50,970 nt of DNA from contig JBHIEE010000005.1 of assembly GCA_046760445.1 (NCBI GenBank), positions 1 to 50,970 on the forward strand, in the 5' to 3' direction. The position numbers and the translations under genes were made by a program. Below are positions 8,036-17,174 of this stretch, piece after piece (position 1 is the stretch's first letter; every line of letters starts with the position of its first letter). The notes under the pieces are model-generated. The model saw only the letters and a program-made list of their open reading frames with translations, did not search any database and was not told the DNA's origin. This stretch comes from JBHIEE01 sp046760445 (GTDB taxonomy: Bacteria > Acidobacteriota > Aminicenantia > JdFR-78).

Positions 8036-8602
8036 TTATAAATAATCTGCCATAATAATTTTTAATTTATTTCTGGCTCTATTCAATCGGGACATAATTG
8101 TCCCTTTTGGGATTTTTAATACTCGGGATATCTCTTCATAGCTTTGATTTTCCTGGACTTTAAGTAGAAATACAGCCTTTTGATCAGAAGGAAGAGAATT
8201 AACTGCTTCTTCAAATTTTTCCTTCATTTCTTCCCTTTGAAGACAGTCAAGAGGCATTTCTTGAGATTCTGAGGAAATATTTTTCTCTATAGTTCTATCA
8301 TTATTGCTAAATAAAACTTCTCGTTTTTTCTTCTTGAGATAATTTAAACTCAAATTAACAGCAATCTTTCGCACCCAGGTATAAAAGTTCATTCCTTCCT
8401 TGAACTTTTTAATAGAAAAATAAGCCCTAATAAAAACTTCCTGAGCAATATCATCAGCTGATTGATGAGCCATTGTCATACGGTAACAAAGGTAATAAAT
8501 ACTTTTCTGATATTTTCTTATTAAACTTTCAAAAGCTTCCATATCTCCTTTTTTAGCCCTGGAAATTAGGATAGAATCTACTTCTTTTTTTTGGTTATTC
8601 AT
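8036..8602 (-). CDS. ECF-type RNA polymerase sigma factor
   Basis: A 188-residue sigma-70 family protein with only regions 2 and 4. Region 2 covers about residues 20-90 (FESLIRKYQKSIYYLCYRM, then ADDIAQEVFIRAY). Region 4 covers about 125-185 (LPSDQKAVFLLKVQENQSYE, then IPKGTIMSRLNRARNKL). It recruits RNA polymerase to specialised promoters and is held by the anti-sigma gene 120 bases downstream. Upstream, a TATATT-like -10 and a perfect palindrome at 8606-8619 occupy the start region; no good Shine-Dalgarno is seen. Confidence 0.9.
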   Translation of the reverse strand: MNNQKKEVDSILISRAKKGDMEAFESLIRKYQKSIYYLCYRMTMAHQSADDIAQEVFIRAYFSIKKFKEGMNFYTWVRKIAVNLSLNYLKKKKREVLFSNNDRTIEKNISSESQEMPLDCLQREEMKEKFEEAVNSLPSDQKAVFLLKVQENQSYEEISRVLKIPKGTIMSRLNRARNKLKIIMADYL

Positions 8603-8605
8603 CCT

Positions 8606-8619
8606 AAGAAAGCTTTCTT
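8606..8619. promoter_or_regulatory. 14-bp palindrome at the sigma factor start
   Basis: AAGAAAGCTTTCTT is a perfect palindrome 3 bases upstream of the sigma ATG. On the minus strand it follows a possible -10 box TATATT (8622-8627), so it would sit at the transcription start or in the 5' end. A GGAATA word at 8645-8650 is 17 bp above that -10 and recalls ECF -35 elements (GGAAC), which could mean autoregulation. Confidence 0.35.
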
Positions 8620-8725
8620 TTAATATACAATCAAAATTAAATTTTATTCCCTTCTCATTTTAACTTTTTTTCAAACCAAATAGCAATAATGGTTAAATAT
8701 TTTTCTTGTTAACATTTCAATTATA

Positions 8726-8754
8726 TTGACATAAGATCTCGGGATAGATAAATT
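8726..8754 (+). promoter_or_regulatory. promoter of hyuA-like gene
   Basis: Perfect TTGACA (8726-8731), 17 bp, TAAATT (8749-8754). Ten bases separate it from the ATG at 8765, which lacks a Shine-Dalgarno. Confidence 0.5.
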
Positions 8755-8764
8755 AATCTTTGCA

Positions 8765-10744
8765 ATGAAAAGAGAAATCAAAATTGGTGTGGATATAGGA
8801 GGCACTTTTACTGATTTTGTTATTTTTCACAATGGAAAATTAGAAATCAGAAAGGTTCTATCTACTCCTAAGAATCCAGCTCAAGCTATTTTAATGGAAA
8901 TTAAGGATTTATTATTAACAGATTTACCCTTAACAATAATTCATGGTTCAACAGTGGCAACTAATACTCTTTTAGAGAGAAAAGGAGCTAAAATCGCTTT
9001 AATTACTACCAAAGGTTTTGAAGATATTATTTTCATCGGTCGACAAACGAGGAAATATCTTTATAATCTTAAGGGAGAAGAAAGAAAATATTTAGTCTCT
9101 TCACTCAATTGTTTTGGTTTGACTGAAAGAACATTGGCTTCAGGAAGAATTGAAAAGAAAGTTGGCCCTAAAGAAATAGAGAGAATTAAAATGAAAATCA
9201 AGTCAAGGAAAATTCAGGCAGTGGCCATCGTGCTAATTAATTCTTATATTAATTCAGAAAATGAGAAATTAGTCTCTGAAGAGTTAAAATCAGAAAATAG
9301 TTTTCTTTCAGTTTCGGCGGAAATTTTACCTGAGTATCGAGAGTATGAAAGAACATCTACCACTTTGGTTAATGCTTATGTTATGCCCATTGTTGATAAT
9401 TATCTAAATAATTTAGAAAAAAGACTCCACAAAGCTAATTTAAAAATAATGCAATCTAATGAGGGATTTATTTCTTCTAAAAAAGCTCGTCAAGAGCCAG
9501 TCAGAACTATTCTTTCTGGACCAGCCGGAGGAGTGGTTAGTGCCTTTCATTTTTCAAAGATGATCAATAGGCCAAAAGTAATAACCTTCGATATGGGAGG
9601 AACTTCAACTGATGTTTCACTTATTGATAATCAAATCAAAAGAACAACAGAAAGTTTTGTAGGTGACTTTCCTGTAAGATTACCAATGGTTGATATTCAA
9701 ACTGTAGGAGCTGGTGGAGGTTCAATAGCTTACTTAGATAAAGGAGGAGCCTTAAGAGTCGGGCCTCAAAGTGCTGGAGCAGAACCAGGTCCAGCCTGTT
9801 ATGGAAAAAGTTCGCTTCCTACAGTAACAGATGCAAATCTGGTACTTGGAAGATTAGATCCAGATAGCTTTTTAGGTGGTAAAATGAAGATTTTTCCTGA
9901 AAGAAGCTATCAGGTGATAGAAAAATTAGCTCGGAAATTAAATAAGTCAGTTTTAGAAACTGCCTATGGGATAATAGAAATTGCTAACTCAAATATGGAA
10001 AGAGCAATTCGAGTTATCTCTGTTGAAAAAGGATATGATCCGAGAAATTTCATTCTTTTTTCTTTTGGTGGAGCAGGAGGAATACACAGTGTTGAGCTGG
10101 CTGTTAAATTGAGAATCCCTACAGTGATTATTCCCAAAAATGCAGGAGTGCTTTCTGCTCTGGGTATGCTTTTAGCAGATTCAGTGAAAGATTACACCCA
10201 ATCAGTTTTAAAAACATTGGATAGAATTAAAAAACAAGAAATTGAGAATGTTTTTTATCGAATGGTAGAAAAGGGATTGAGAGAAATGAAAGAAGAAGGA
10301 TTTGAAAAAGAAGATATAGGAATATTTCAATTTGTTGATGTTCGGTATTTAGGGCAGTCTTATGAAATTACTGTTCCTTATTCTTCTCATTTTGTAAAAG
10401 ATTTTCATCTTAGCCATAAATCTCTTTATTCTTACATTCATCCTAAAAGGATGGTGGAAGTGGTCAACTTAAGAGTAAAATGTATTGGTCGAGTGAAAAA
10501 AATTAATCTACCAAAATATCCTTTTCCTGGGAAAGATCCTTCTTTAGCTATTCTGAAAAATCAAAAAATATTTTATCAAGGTAAAGAATATTTAAGTCCT
10601 GTTTTTAATCGGGAAAAACTCCTGCCTGGAAATCAGATTAAATGTTCAGCTTTAATTGTTGATTTTGAATCCACTGCTTTTATTCCTCCCGGGTACTTAG
10701 GAGAGGTAGACCAATATTTGAATTTAATAATAAGTAAAAAATGA
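8765..10744 (+). CDS. hydantoinase/5-oxoprolinase subunit A family protein
   Basis: A 659-residue ATP-dependent amidohydrolase of the HyuA family. The ASKHA-type nucleotide motifs are clear: GVDIGGTFTDFVIF near the N-terminus and ITFDMGGTSTDVSL about residue 280. AGAEPGPACYG and FGGAGGIHSVELA follow. With subunit B it hydrolyses cyclic amides such as 5-oxoproline or hydantoins at the cost of ATP; acetone carboxylase subunits are related, so the substrate is not certain. Length fits the family. The stop codon overlaps the ATG of subunit B. First gene of a three-gene operon with hyuB and an Nramp transporter. Confidence 0.85.
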   Translation: MKREIKIGVDIGGTFTDFVIFHNGKLEIRKVLSTPKNPAQAILMEIKDLLLTDLPLTIIHGSTVATNTLLERKGAKIALITTKGFEDIIFIGRQTRKYLYNLKGEERKYLVSSLNCFGLTERTLASGRIEKKVGPKEIERIKMKIKSRKIQAVAIVLINSYINSENEKLVSEELKSENSFLSVSAEILPEYREYERTSTTLVNAYVMPIVDNYLNNLEKRLHKANLKIMQSNEGFISSKKARQEPVRTILSGPAGGVVSAFHFSKMINRPKVITFDMGGTSTDVSLIDNQIKRTTESFVGDFPVRLPMVDIQTVGAGGGSIAYLDKGGALRVGPQSAGAEPGPACYGKSSLPTVTDANLVLGRLDPDSFLGGKMKIFPERSYQVIEKLARKLNKSVLETAYGIIEIANSNMERAIRVISVEKGYDPRNFILFSFGGAGGIHSVELAVKLRIPTVIIPKNAGVLSALGMLLADSVKDYTQSVLKTLDRIKKQEIENVFYRMVEKGLREMKEEGFEKEDIGIFQFVDVRYLGQSYEITVPYSSHFVKDFHLSHKSLYSYIHPKRMVEVVNLRVKCIGRVKKINLPKYPFPGKDPSLAILKNQKIFYQGKEYLSPVFNREKLLPGNQIKCSALIVDFESTAFIPPGYLGEVDQYLNLIISKK

Positions 10745-12309
10745 TTGAGTTTAATCCAATTGAATTAGAGATATTTAAAAACATTTTTATTTCTATTGCT
10801 GAAGAAATGGGAGTTGTTCTGGGAAGAACAGCTTTTTCTCCCAATATTAAAGAGCGAAAAGATTTTTCTTGTGCCCTCTTCAACCGAGAGGGTGAAACTT
10901 TTGCTCAAGGCTCACATATTCCTGTCCATTTAGGAGCAATGCCTCTTTCTGTTCAGGCTGCTCTGGCTCAAATAAAATTATTTCCTGGAGATACTGTTAT
11001 TTTAAACGACCCTTACCAAGGAGGCACTCATCTTCCAGATATTACCTGTATTTCTCCATTATTTATTGGACATAGGCTTCTGTTTTTAGTTGCTAATCGG
11101 GCCCATCATTCTGATGTTGGAGGAATGACGCCTGGTTCAATGCCTCTCGCAACCACTATTTTTCAGGAAGGATTAATTATTCCTCCATTAAAAATAATTT
11201 CTAAAGGAAAAATGAATGAAAATTTATTTAAGTTAATTCTTGCTAATGTCAGAACAGCTGAAGAAAGAGAAGGAGATTTAAGAGCTCAATTGGCCGCCAA
11301 TGAAATAGGCAAAGAGAGATTGAAAGAAGTAATAAAAAGATATGGGTTAGAAAAAATTCTTCAGTACGCAAAATATATTCAAACCTATACAGAAAAAATC
11401 TTAAGGGAAGTGATTTCTTCAATTCCTGATGGGAGATATTTTTTTCAGGATTATCTGGATGATGACGGCATATCTGACCAACCAATAAAAATAGCAGTGG
11501 AACTCACAATTAAAAAAGACGAAGTATCGATTGATTTTAGCCAGTCCTCACCTCAAGTGGATGGAAATATTAATGCTAATTATGCGGTTACTCTTTCTGC
11601 TGTCCTTTATGTTTTTCGATCATTAATTGAGGAAGATATTCCCTTTAATACAGGATTAATAAAACCTATAAAAATTAATGTTCCCTCAGGTTCAGTAGTA
11701 AATGCTACTTTTCCAGCAGCAGTAGCTGGAGGAAATGTGGAAACTTCTCAGAGAATTGTAGATGTTTTATTAGGTGCACTTTCTCAGGCAATTCCAGAAA
11801 AAATACCAGCTGCCAGTTCAGGGACAATGAACAATATTGCTTTTGGAGGTTACAGTCCAGAAAAAAGAATGAATTTTGCTTATTATGAAACTGTTGGGGG
11901 AGGAATGGGAGCAAACAGTAAGTATCCAGGACTAAGTGGAGTTCATACTCATATGACTAATTCCCTAAATACTCCAATTGAAGCTCTTGAAGCTTACCTT
12001 CCAATAAAAATAAATAGATATTGTTTAAGGAAGGGTTCAAGTGGAAAAGGAAAGAATAGAGGAGGGGAGGGGATAATTCGAGAATACGAATTTCAAGTAC
12101 CAATAGAAGTGACCATTATTTCTGAAAGAAGAAAATTTTCACCCTATGGTCTACTTGGAGGGAAGCCAGGAAAGAAAGGCAAAAATATTTTAATTACTAA
12201 AGGGAAAAGAATTAATTTAAATTCTAAAGTTAATCTTAAAGTCAATCCCAGGGATAAATTGATTATTGAAACTCCAGGTGGTGGAGGATATGGTCAAGAA
12301 AAAGAATAA
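10741..12309 (+). CDS. hydantoinase/5-oxoprolinase subunit B family protein
   Basis: A 522-residue HyuB family protein with the usual N-terminal start (FNPIELEIFKNIFISIAEEM). It has the strongly conserved NDPYQGGTHLPDIT and ANRAHHSDVGGMTPGSMP, and the C-terminal glycine-rich LLGGKPGKKG and ETPGGGGYG. It pairs with subunit A, with which it overlaps by four bases (ATGA). The catalytic metal-binding region lies around the NDPYQGGTH and HHSDVGG motifs. Substrate unknown; 5-oxoproline is the leading guess because a related transporter follows. Confidence 0.88.
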   Translation: MIEFNPIELEIFKNIFISIAEEMGVVLGRTAFSPNIKERKDFSCALFNREGETFAQGSHIPVHLGAMPLSVQAALAQIKLFPGDTVILNDPYQGGTHLPDITCISPLFIGHRLLFLVANRAHHSDVGGMTPGSMPLATTIFQEGLIIPPLKIISKGKMNENLFKLILANVRTAEEREGDLRAQLAANEIGKERLKEVIKRYGLEKILQYAKYIQTYTEKILREVISSIPDGRYFFQDYLDDDGISDQPIKIAVELTIKKDEVSIDFSQSSPQVDGNINANYAVTLSAVLYVFRSLIEEDIPFNTGLIKPIKINVPSGSVVNATFPAAVAGGNVETSQRIVDVLLGALSQAIPEKIPAASSGTMNNIAFGGYSPEKRMNFAYYETVGGGMGANSKYPGLSGVHTHMTNSLNTPIEALEAYLPIKINRYCLRKGSSGKGKNRGGEGIIREYEFQVPIEVTIISERRKFSPYGLLGGKPGKKGKNILITKGKRINLNSKVNLKVNPRDKLIIETPGGGGYGQEKE

Positions 12310-13498
12310 AAAATTATCTTTTGGACCAGGATTTTTAATTACTGCTGCTTTTATTGGCCCTGGAACAATTACTACTTGCTCAATGGCAGGAGCAAGATTT
12401 GGTTATGCTTTAATCTATGCTTTACTCTTTGCTACAATCACGGCTATTATCCTTCAGGAGATGAGCGGGCGGTTAGGATTAGTTAGTCGATTTGACTTAG
12501 CCCAGTCCTTACGAGAATTTCCTAAAAGTAAAGGAGTCAAAATATTTTATATTCTCTTGACTTTTAGTTCTATTACTTTTGGTTGTGCTGTTTATGAAGC
12601 AGGAAATATAATTGGTGGCTCTTTAGGGTTGGAAATGGTAACTTCAATACCTAAAAATTACTGGGTAATTTTTATTTCCCTTATTGCTGGATTAATATTG
12701 AGTCGAGGAAAATATCACTGGGTAGAGAAATTTTTAATTTTTCTGGTATTTGTAATGAGCATCTCTTTTCTTGCCGCAGCAATAATAGTTAAACCTGACT
12801 TTAGTAATATTCTAAAAGGATTGATTCCTTCATTTCCTCCTAATTCTTTCTATCTTATTTTAGCTTTAGTGGGAACAACAGTTGTTCCTTATAATCTTTT
12901 TCTTCATTCCTCAGTAGTTAAGGAAAAGTGGAAATTACCTTCTGATTTATCCAATCTAAGAAAAGATTTGTTTCTTTCCGTTTCTCTGGGAGGGATTATT
13001 TCTGCTTCAATAATTGTAACCTCAGCAGTTGCTTTTTATTCTCAAGGAATTCCCTTGGAAAAAGGTGCTCAGCTGGCTGAACAATTAAAACCCTTATTTG
13101 GTTCAGTGACCAATATTCTATTTGGGGTAGGTTTTTTTTCTGCAGGAATGAGCTCAGCTTTGACAGCCCCTTATGCAGCTTCTTTTGCCTCAGCAGGAGT
13201 GTTTGGCTGGGATAAGGGCCAGAAAGATATAAGATTCAATCTCATCTGGGTAGGAATAATTTTAACAGGACTGATTGTCTCTTTGTTAAAAATAAGTCCT
13301 TTAGCAGTAATAGTATTCGCTCAAGCAGCTAATGGATTAATTCTGCCTATTGCATCTATATTTTTATTGATTATTTTAAACAACAAAAAAAGAATGAAAA
13401 AATCAGCTAATAATTTAGTTCAGAATATGTTAGGTATATTTATTATTACTATTGTTACTTTCCTTGGCATATGGAGTATAATTCGATTATTCTTATAA
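12290..13498 (+). CDS. divergent Nramp-family transporter lacking DPGN and MPH motifs
   Basis: A 402-residue membrane protein with about 11 spans and Nramp fold signatures. The first helix reads FIGPGTITT (residues 21-29), where metal-transporting Nramps have DPGN. The sixth reads VVPYNLFLHSS, with V199-P-Y201 in place of the M-P-H motif. Loss of these ligands is known in Nramp-related magnesium transporters and other atypical members, so Mn/Fe transport should not be assumed. The start at 12290 (after GGTGGAGGA, overlapping hyuB by 20 bases) is preferred over 12266. B. subtilis has an Nramp homolog (YcsG) in its 5-oxoprolinase cluster, which supports a functional link with hyuAB. Confidence 0.82.
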   Translation: MVKKKNKKLSFGPGFLITAAFIGPGTITTCSMAGARFGYALIYALLFATITAIILQEMSGRLGLVSRFDLAQSLREFPKSKGVKIFYILLTFSSITFGCAVYEAGNIIGGSLGLEMVTSIPKNYWVIFISLIAGLILSRGKYHWVEKFLIFLVFVMSISFLAAAIIVKPDFSNILKGLIPSFPPNSFYLILALVGTTVVPYNLFLHSSVVKEKWKLPSDLSNLRKDLFLSVSLGGIISASIIVTSAVAFYSQGIPLEKGAQLAEQLKPLFGSVTNILFGVGFFSAGMSSALTAPYAASFASAGVFGWDKGQKDIRFNLIWVGIILTGLIVSLLKISPLAVIVFAQAANGLILPIASIFLLIILNNKKRMKKSANNLVQNMLGIFIITIVTFLGIWSIIRLFL

Positions 13499-13508
13499 AA
13501 GGTATTTT

Positions 13509-14381
13509 CTATTTTTTTAATACTTCCTTTACCTTGTTTCCTATGTCTGCTGGACTTTTAACCACATAAACACCTGCTTCTTGAAGGACTTTCATTTTTT
13601 CAGCAGCAGTTCCTTTTCCCCCAGCAATAATTGCTCCAGCATGTCCCATCCTTCTTCCTGGAGGAGCAGTTTGTCCAGCAATGAAGCTTATTACTGGTTT
13701 TTGGAATTCCTTTTTAATATATTCTCCAGCTTCTTCTTCAGCAGTTCCTCCAATCTCTCCAATTAATACAACAGCTTCTGTTTCTTTATCTTGATTAAAA
13801 AGTTTTAGAATGTCAATAAAAGTTGAACCGACTATTGGATCACCACCAATTCCCACGGCAGTTGATTGACCTAATTCCAATTTGGATAGTTGGTCAACTG
13901 CTTCATAAGTAAGAGTGCCAGACCTGGAAACAACTCCAATTGTTCCTGGTTGATGAATATGTCCAGGCATAATTCCCGTTTTACATTGTCCAGGAGTAAT
14001 CACACCTGGACAATTAGGTCCTATTAGTTTTGTTTTTTTATCTTTTAAAAATGACTTAACTTTAATCATATCAAATGTAGGTATACCTTCTGTAATACAG
14101 ACCACGACTTCAATTCCAGCATCAGCTGCCTCCATAATCGCATCAGCAGCAAAAGAAGAAGGAACAAAAATAATAGAAGCATTGGCTCCCTGACAACTGA
14201 CTGCCTCTTTGACAGTATTATAAACTGGAACTCCCAAATGAGTTATTCCTCCTTTACCAGGAGTGACTCCAGCAACAATTTTAGTGCCGTACTCTTGCAT
14301 CTGTTTAGTATGGAAGGTGCCCTCATTACCAGTTATCCCTTGGACAACAACTCTTGTATTGCTATCTATTAATATACTCAT
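13509..14381 (-). CDS. sucD: succinyl-CoA synthetase subunit alpha
   Basis: A 290-residue CoA-binding subunit. The N-terminus has VVVQGITGNEGTFHTKQM and the Rossmann-type CoA site. IGPNCPGVITPGQCKTG follows, then GHAGAI near the C-terminus with the active-site histidine that is phosphorylated. It converts succinyl-CoA to succinate with formation of ATP or GTP, in a complex with SucC. The gene follows sucC with one base between them and a GGGAGGAA ribosome binding site. It is last in a six-gene TCA operon and meets the Nramp gene end-to-end with only 10 bases between stops. Confidence 0.95.
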   Translation of the reverse strand: MSILIDSNTRVVVQGITGNEGTFHTKQMQEYGTKIVAGVTPGKGGITHLGVPVYNTVKEAVSCQGANASIIFVPSSFAADAIMEAADAGIEVVVCITEGIPTFDMIKVKSFLKDKKTKLIGPNCPGVITPGQCKTGIMPGHIHQPGTIGVVSRSGTLTYEAVDQLSKLELGQSTAVGIGGDPIVGSTFIDILKLFNQDKETEAVVLIGEIGGTAEEEAGEYIKKEFQKPVISFIAGQTAPPGRRMGHAGAIIAGGKGTAAEKMKVLQEAGVYVVKSPADIGNKVKEVLKK

Positions 14382-14382
14382 T

Positions 14383-15552
14383 TTATTCCTCCCTTTTCTT
14401 TGTTAAAGGAACAACTTTTTCAGCAGCTTCTTTCATTGTTTCTGCTACATAAAAATCAAGCCCTGAATTTTTTAATATCTCTTTGCCTTGCTTAGCATTT
14501 GTTCCTTCTAACCTAATGACCATGGGAATAGAAAGATTTACCTCTCGGGCAGCTTGAACAATACCATTAGCCACCAAATCACATCGGACAATTCCACCAA
14601 AAATATTAATTAGAGCAGCTTTTACATTTGGATCAGAAATCAAGATCTTAAAAGCGTTTTTTACTGCTTCTTCAGAAGCACCGCCCCCAACATCCAAGAA
14701 ATTAGCTGGCATCCCTCCAGCATGCATAATGATATCCATCGTGGCCATGGCCAAGCCTGCTCCATTGACCATACAGCCAACATTTCCATCCAGCTTAATA
14801 TAATTCAATTTATATTTGGAAGCTTCAACCTCTAATGGCTCTTCCTCAGTTAAATCTCTCATTTGAGCAATATCTGGATGGCGATATAGGGCATTATCAT
14901 CGAAGTTCATTTTTGCATCAAGGGCTAAAACTTGACCATCTTTGGTTACGACTAAAGGATTGATTTCTGCTAAGGAGGCATCAGTTGCTTGGAAAGCTTG
15001 ATAGAGAGAAAGGATAAATTTTATTGCTTGTTTATTTGCTTTTCCTGTCAGCCCTAAGCTAAAAGCTAACTTTCTTGCCTGAAAAGGAAGGATGCCAGTT
15101 GCTGGATTAATATACTCTTTAAAAATTAGTTCAGGATTCTCAGTAGCGACTTTTTCTATCTCAACTCCTCCTTCAGGTGAAGCCATAATAACAGAAGTTT
15201 CTCTGGAACGGTCGATCACTATTCCTAAATATAATTCTTTCTCAATTTCTAATGCTTCTTCAACCAAAAGTTTTCTAACAATCTTCCCCTCTGGTCCAGT
15301 CTGATGAGTGATTAAAGCCATTCCAATCATTTCTCTGGCAATTTCTTCAGCTTCTTGCGCATTAGAAGCAACTTTTATTCCTCCTCCTTTTCCTCTTCCT
15401 CCAGCGTGAATTTGAGCTTTCAAGACAATTTTACCTCCAATTTTTTGAGCAATTTCTTTTACCTTGTCAGGAATGTCAGCTACCTCGCCTTGAGGAATAG
15501 CTACTCCATATTTAGATAAAATCTGCTTTGCTTGATACTCATGTATTTTCAT
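14383..15552 (-). CDS. sucC: succinyl-CoA synthetase subunit beta
   Basis: A 389-residue protein with an N-terminal ATP-grasp domain (MKIHEYQAKQILSKYG, KAQIHAGGRGKGGGIKVA) and a C-terminal ligase-CoA domain (NVGCMVNGAGLAMATMDI, NIFGGIVRCDLVANGI). It binds the nucleotide and succinate and works with SucD. An AAGGAG site precedes the ATG. The 75-base gap upstream carries a short tandem repeat (15553-15627). Confidence 0.95.
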   Translation of the reverse strand: MKIHEYQAKQILSKYGVAIPQGEVADIPDKVKEIAQKIGGKIVLKAQIHAGGRGKGGGIKVASNAQEAEEIAREMIGMALITHQTGPEGKIVRKLLVEEALEIEKELYLGIVIDRSRETSVIMASPEGGVEIEKVATENPELIFKEYINPATGILPFQARKLAFSLGLTGKANKQAIKFILSLYQAFQATDASLAEINPLVVTKDGQVLALDAKMNFDDNALYRHPDIAQMRDLTEEEPLEVEASKYKLNYIKLDGNVGCMVNGAGLAMATMDIIMHAGGMPANFLDVGGGASEEAVKNAFKILISDPNVKAALINIFGGIVRCDLVANGIVQAAREVNLSIPMVIRLEGTNAKQGKEILKNSGLDFYVAETMKEAAEKVVPLTKKREE

Positions 15553-15627
15553 TTCTTAATACTCCTTATGATTAGTGAATAGTAATTAGTTATTAGTAAT
15601 TAGTTATTAGTTAATAGTAAGGGGAAG
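15553..15627. repeat. TAGTTATTAG-type tandem repeat inside the TCA operon
   Basis: About 50 bases made of repeated TTAGTTATTAG/TAATTAG units between the fumarase beta and sucC genes. Similar words recur at 17140-17175 and 20697-20730. Confidence 0.6.
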
Positions 15628-16179
15628 TTAAATTTGATATTTCTTTTTCCCTTCAAGGTAAAGGTCTCCTCCATACATATCATTAACGACCACTGCTGGA
15701 AAGTCTTTAACTTCCATTTTTCTAATTGCTTCTGGACCCAATTCGGGATAAGCAACAACTTCTGATTTGACAATGCTTTTTGAGATTAAAGCTCCGGCTC
15801 CTCCAACAGCAGCTAGATAAACTGCTTTATTTTTCCTTAAAGCTTCTTTTACTTCTTCACTTCTTGCGCCTTTACCTATTGTTGCTTTCAATCCAAGAGA
15901 ATAGAGTAGAGGAGCATAAGAGTCCATCCGATAACTGGTTGTTGGTCCTGCTGAACCGATTGGTTTTCCAGGGCGAGCAGGAGTCGGTCCAACATAGTAA
16001 ATTATTTGACCCTTGAGATCAAATGGAAGAGGTTTTTTCTGGTGAACCAATTCAATTAATTTTTTATGAGCTGCATCTCGACCAGTAAAAATAATTCCTG
16101 TAATAAAAACTTGATCTCCGACTCTAAGTTGAGCTACATCTTCATCACTAAGAGGCGTAGTGATTTTCCATTCAGTCAT
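15628..16179 (-). CDS. class I fumarase beta subunit (or tartrate dehydratase beta)
   Basis: A 183-residue protein matching the C-terminal (beta) part of two-subunit class I fumarases: GDQVFITGIIFTGRDAAHKK, then YYVGPTPARPGKPIGSAGPT and TTSYRMD. The alpha subunit, which carries the Fe-S cluster, is not in the window. L-tartrate dehydratase beta subunits look alike, but the flanking mdh and sucCD genes favour fumarase. AAGGAA precedes the ATG; mdh ends nine bases upstream. Confidence 0.85.
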   Translation of the reverse strand: MTEWKITTPLSDEDVAQLRVGDQVFITGIIFTGRDAAHKKLIELVHQKKPLPFDLKGQIIYYVGPTPARPGKPIGSAGPTTSYRMDSYAPLLYSLGLKATIGKGARSEEVKEALRKNKAVYLAAVGGAGALISKSIVKSEVVAYPELGPEAIRKMEVKDFPAVVVNDMYGGDLYLEGKKKYQI

Positions 16180-16188
16180 TTTTCTTCC

Positions 16189-17121
16189 TTAAAATTTGAG
16201 AATGTTAATTACATTTCGAACAGCCTGAGCTGATTTTTCCAAAGTTTCCTGCTCTTCTTTAGTAAGTTTGATTTCAATAATTTTTTCAATTCCTCGGGAG
16301 CCTAATTTTACAGGAACACCGAAATAGATATCTGAAATTCCATATTCTCCTTCAAGATAAGCAGCGCAAGGAAGTATTTTTTTCTTATCTTTTAAGATAG
16401 ATTCAACCATTTCAGTAACAGCTGCTGCAGGAGCATAATAAGCACTTCCTGTTTTTAAATAACTAACAATCTCTCCACCACCTTTTCTTGTTCTTTCAAT
16501 AATTGCCTCTAACCTTTCCGTTGGAATAAGTTCAGTGATTGGAATTCCAGCTACTGTAGAGTAACGAGTAAGTGGTACCATCGTATCCCCATGTCCTCCC
16601 AAAACAAAAGCTTGAATATTTTCCACAGAAACATCAAGTTCTATAGCAATAAATGTTCTAAATCGGGCAGTATCTAATATTCCTGCCATTCCAATTACTC
16701 TCTGTCTAGGGAATCCACTAACTTTATAAGCAGTATAAGCCATGGCATCTAAAGGATTGGTCACCACAATTATTATGCACTCAGGAGAATATTTAACTAC
16801 CTCTTCGGTTACTTTTTTAACGATTCCAAAATTAGTGTCTACTAGTTCATCTCGGCTCATTCCCGGCTTTCTTGGAATTCCAGCTGTAATAACAACGATA
16901 TCAGAATTAGCTGTGTCTTCATACTTATTGGTGCCTGTAATTTTAGTGTCAAATTTCATCACCGGGCCTGATTCTAAGATGTCCAATCCTTTCCCAATTG
17001 GCATTCCTTCTACAATATCGAGAAGAACAACATCAGCCAATTCCTTTTCCACAATTCGCTGGGCAGTAACTTCACCAACATGCCCGGCTCCAATTACCGA
17101 TACTTTTGATTTGTTAATCAT
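16189..17121 (-). CDS. mdh: malate dehydrogenase (LDH-like)
   Basis: A 310-residue NAD-dependent dehydrogenase. The Rossmann motif is VSVIGAGHVGEVTAQRI. Substrate-specific arginine positions are GIPRKPGMSRDEL and RVIGMAGILDTARFR, and the catalytic histidine is in GGHGDTMVP. Arginine in the mobile loop points to malate rather than lactate. It oxidises malate to oxaloacetate or runs in reverse in a reductive branch. It sits between the leuCD-like pair and fumarase beta. GGAGGT precedes the ATG. Confidence 0.93.
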   Translation of the reverse strand: MINKSKVSVIGAGHVGEVTAQRIVEKELADVVLLDIVEGMPIGKGLDILESGPVMKFDTKITGTNKYEDTANSDIVVITAGIPRKPGMSRDELVDTNFGIVKKVTEEVVKYSPECIIIVVTNPLDAMAYTAYKVSGFPRQRVIGMAGILDTARFRTFIAIELDVSVENIQAFVLGGHGDTMVPLTRYSTVAGIPITELIPTERLEAIIERTRKGGGEIVSYLKTGSAYYAPAAAVTEMVESILKDKKKILPCAAYLEGEYGISDIYFGVPVKLGSRGIEKIIEIKLTKEEQETLEKSAQAVRNVINILKF

Positions 17122-17174
17122 ATTATACCTCCATACTTTAGTTTATTAGTCTATTAGTTGACTTGTTTATTAGT

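Noticed and set aside
12266..12289. earlier start for the Nramp gene
   Set aside because: It adds eight residues encoded inside hyuB without a better ribosome site; 12290 follows a GGAGGA and matches the family N-terminus.
16742..17149. 135-codon plus-strand open frame opposite mdh
   Set aside because: It is antisense to a well-supported malate dehydrogenase gene, is serine/threonine-rich as expected of a shadow frame, and has no ribosome site.
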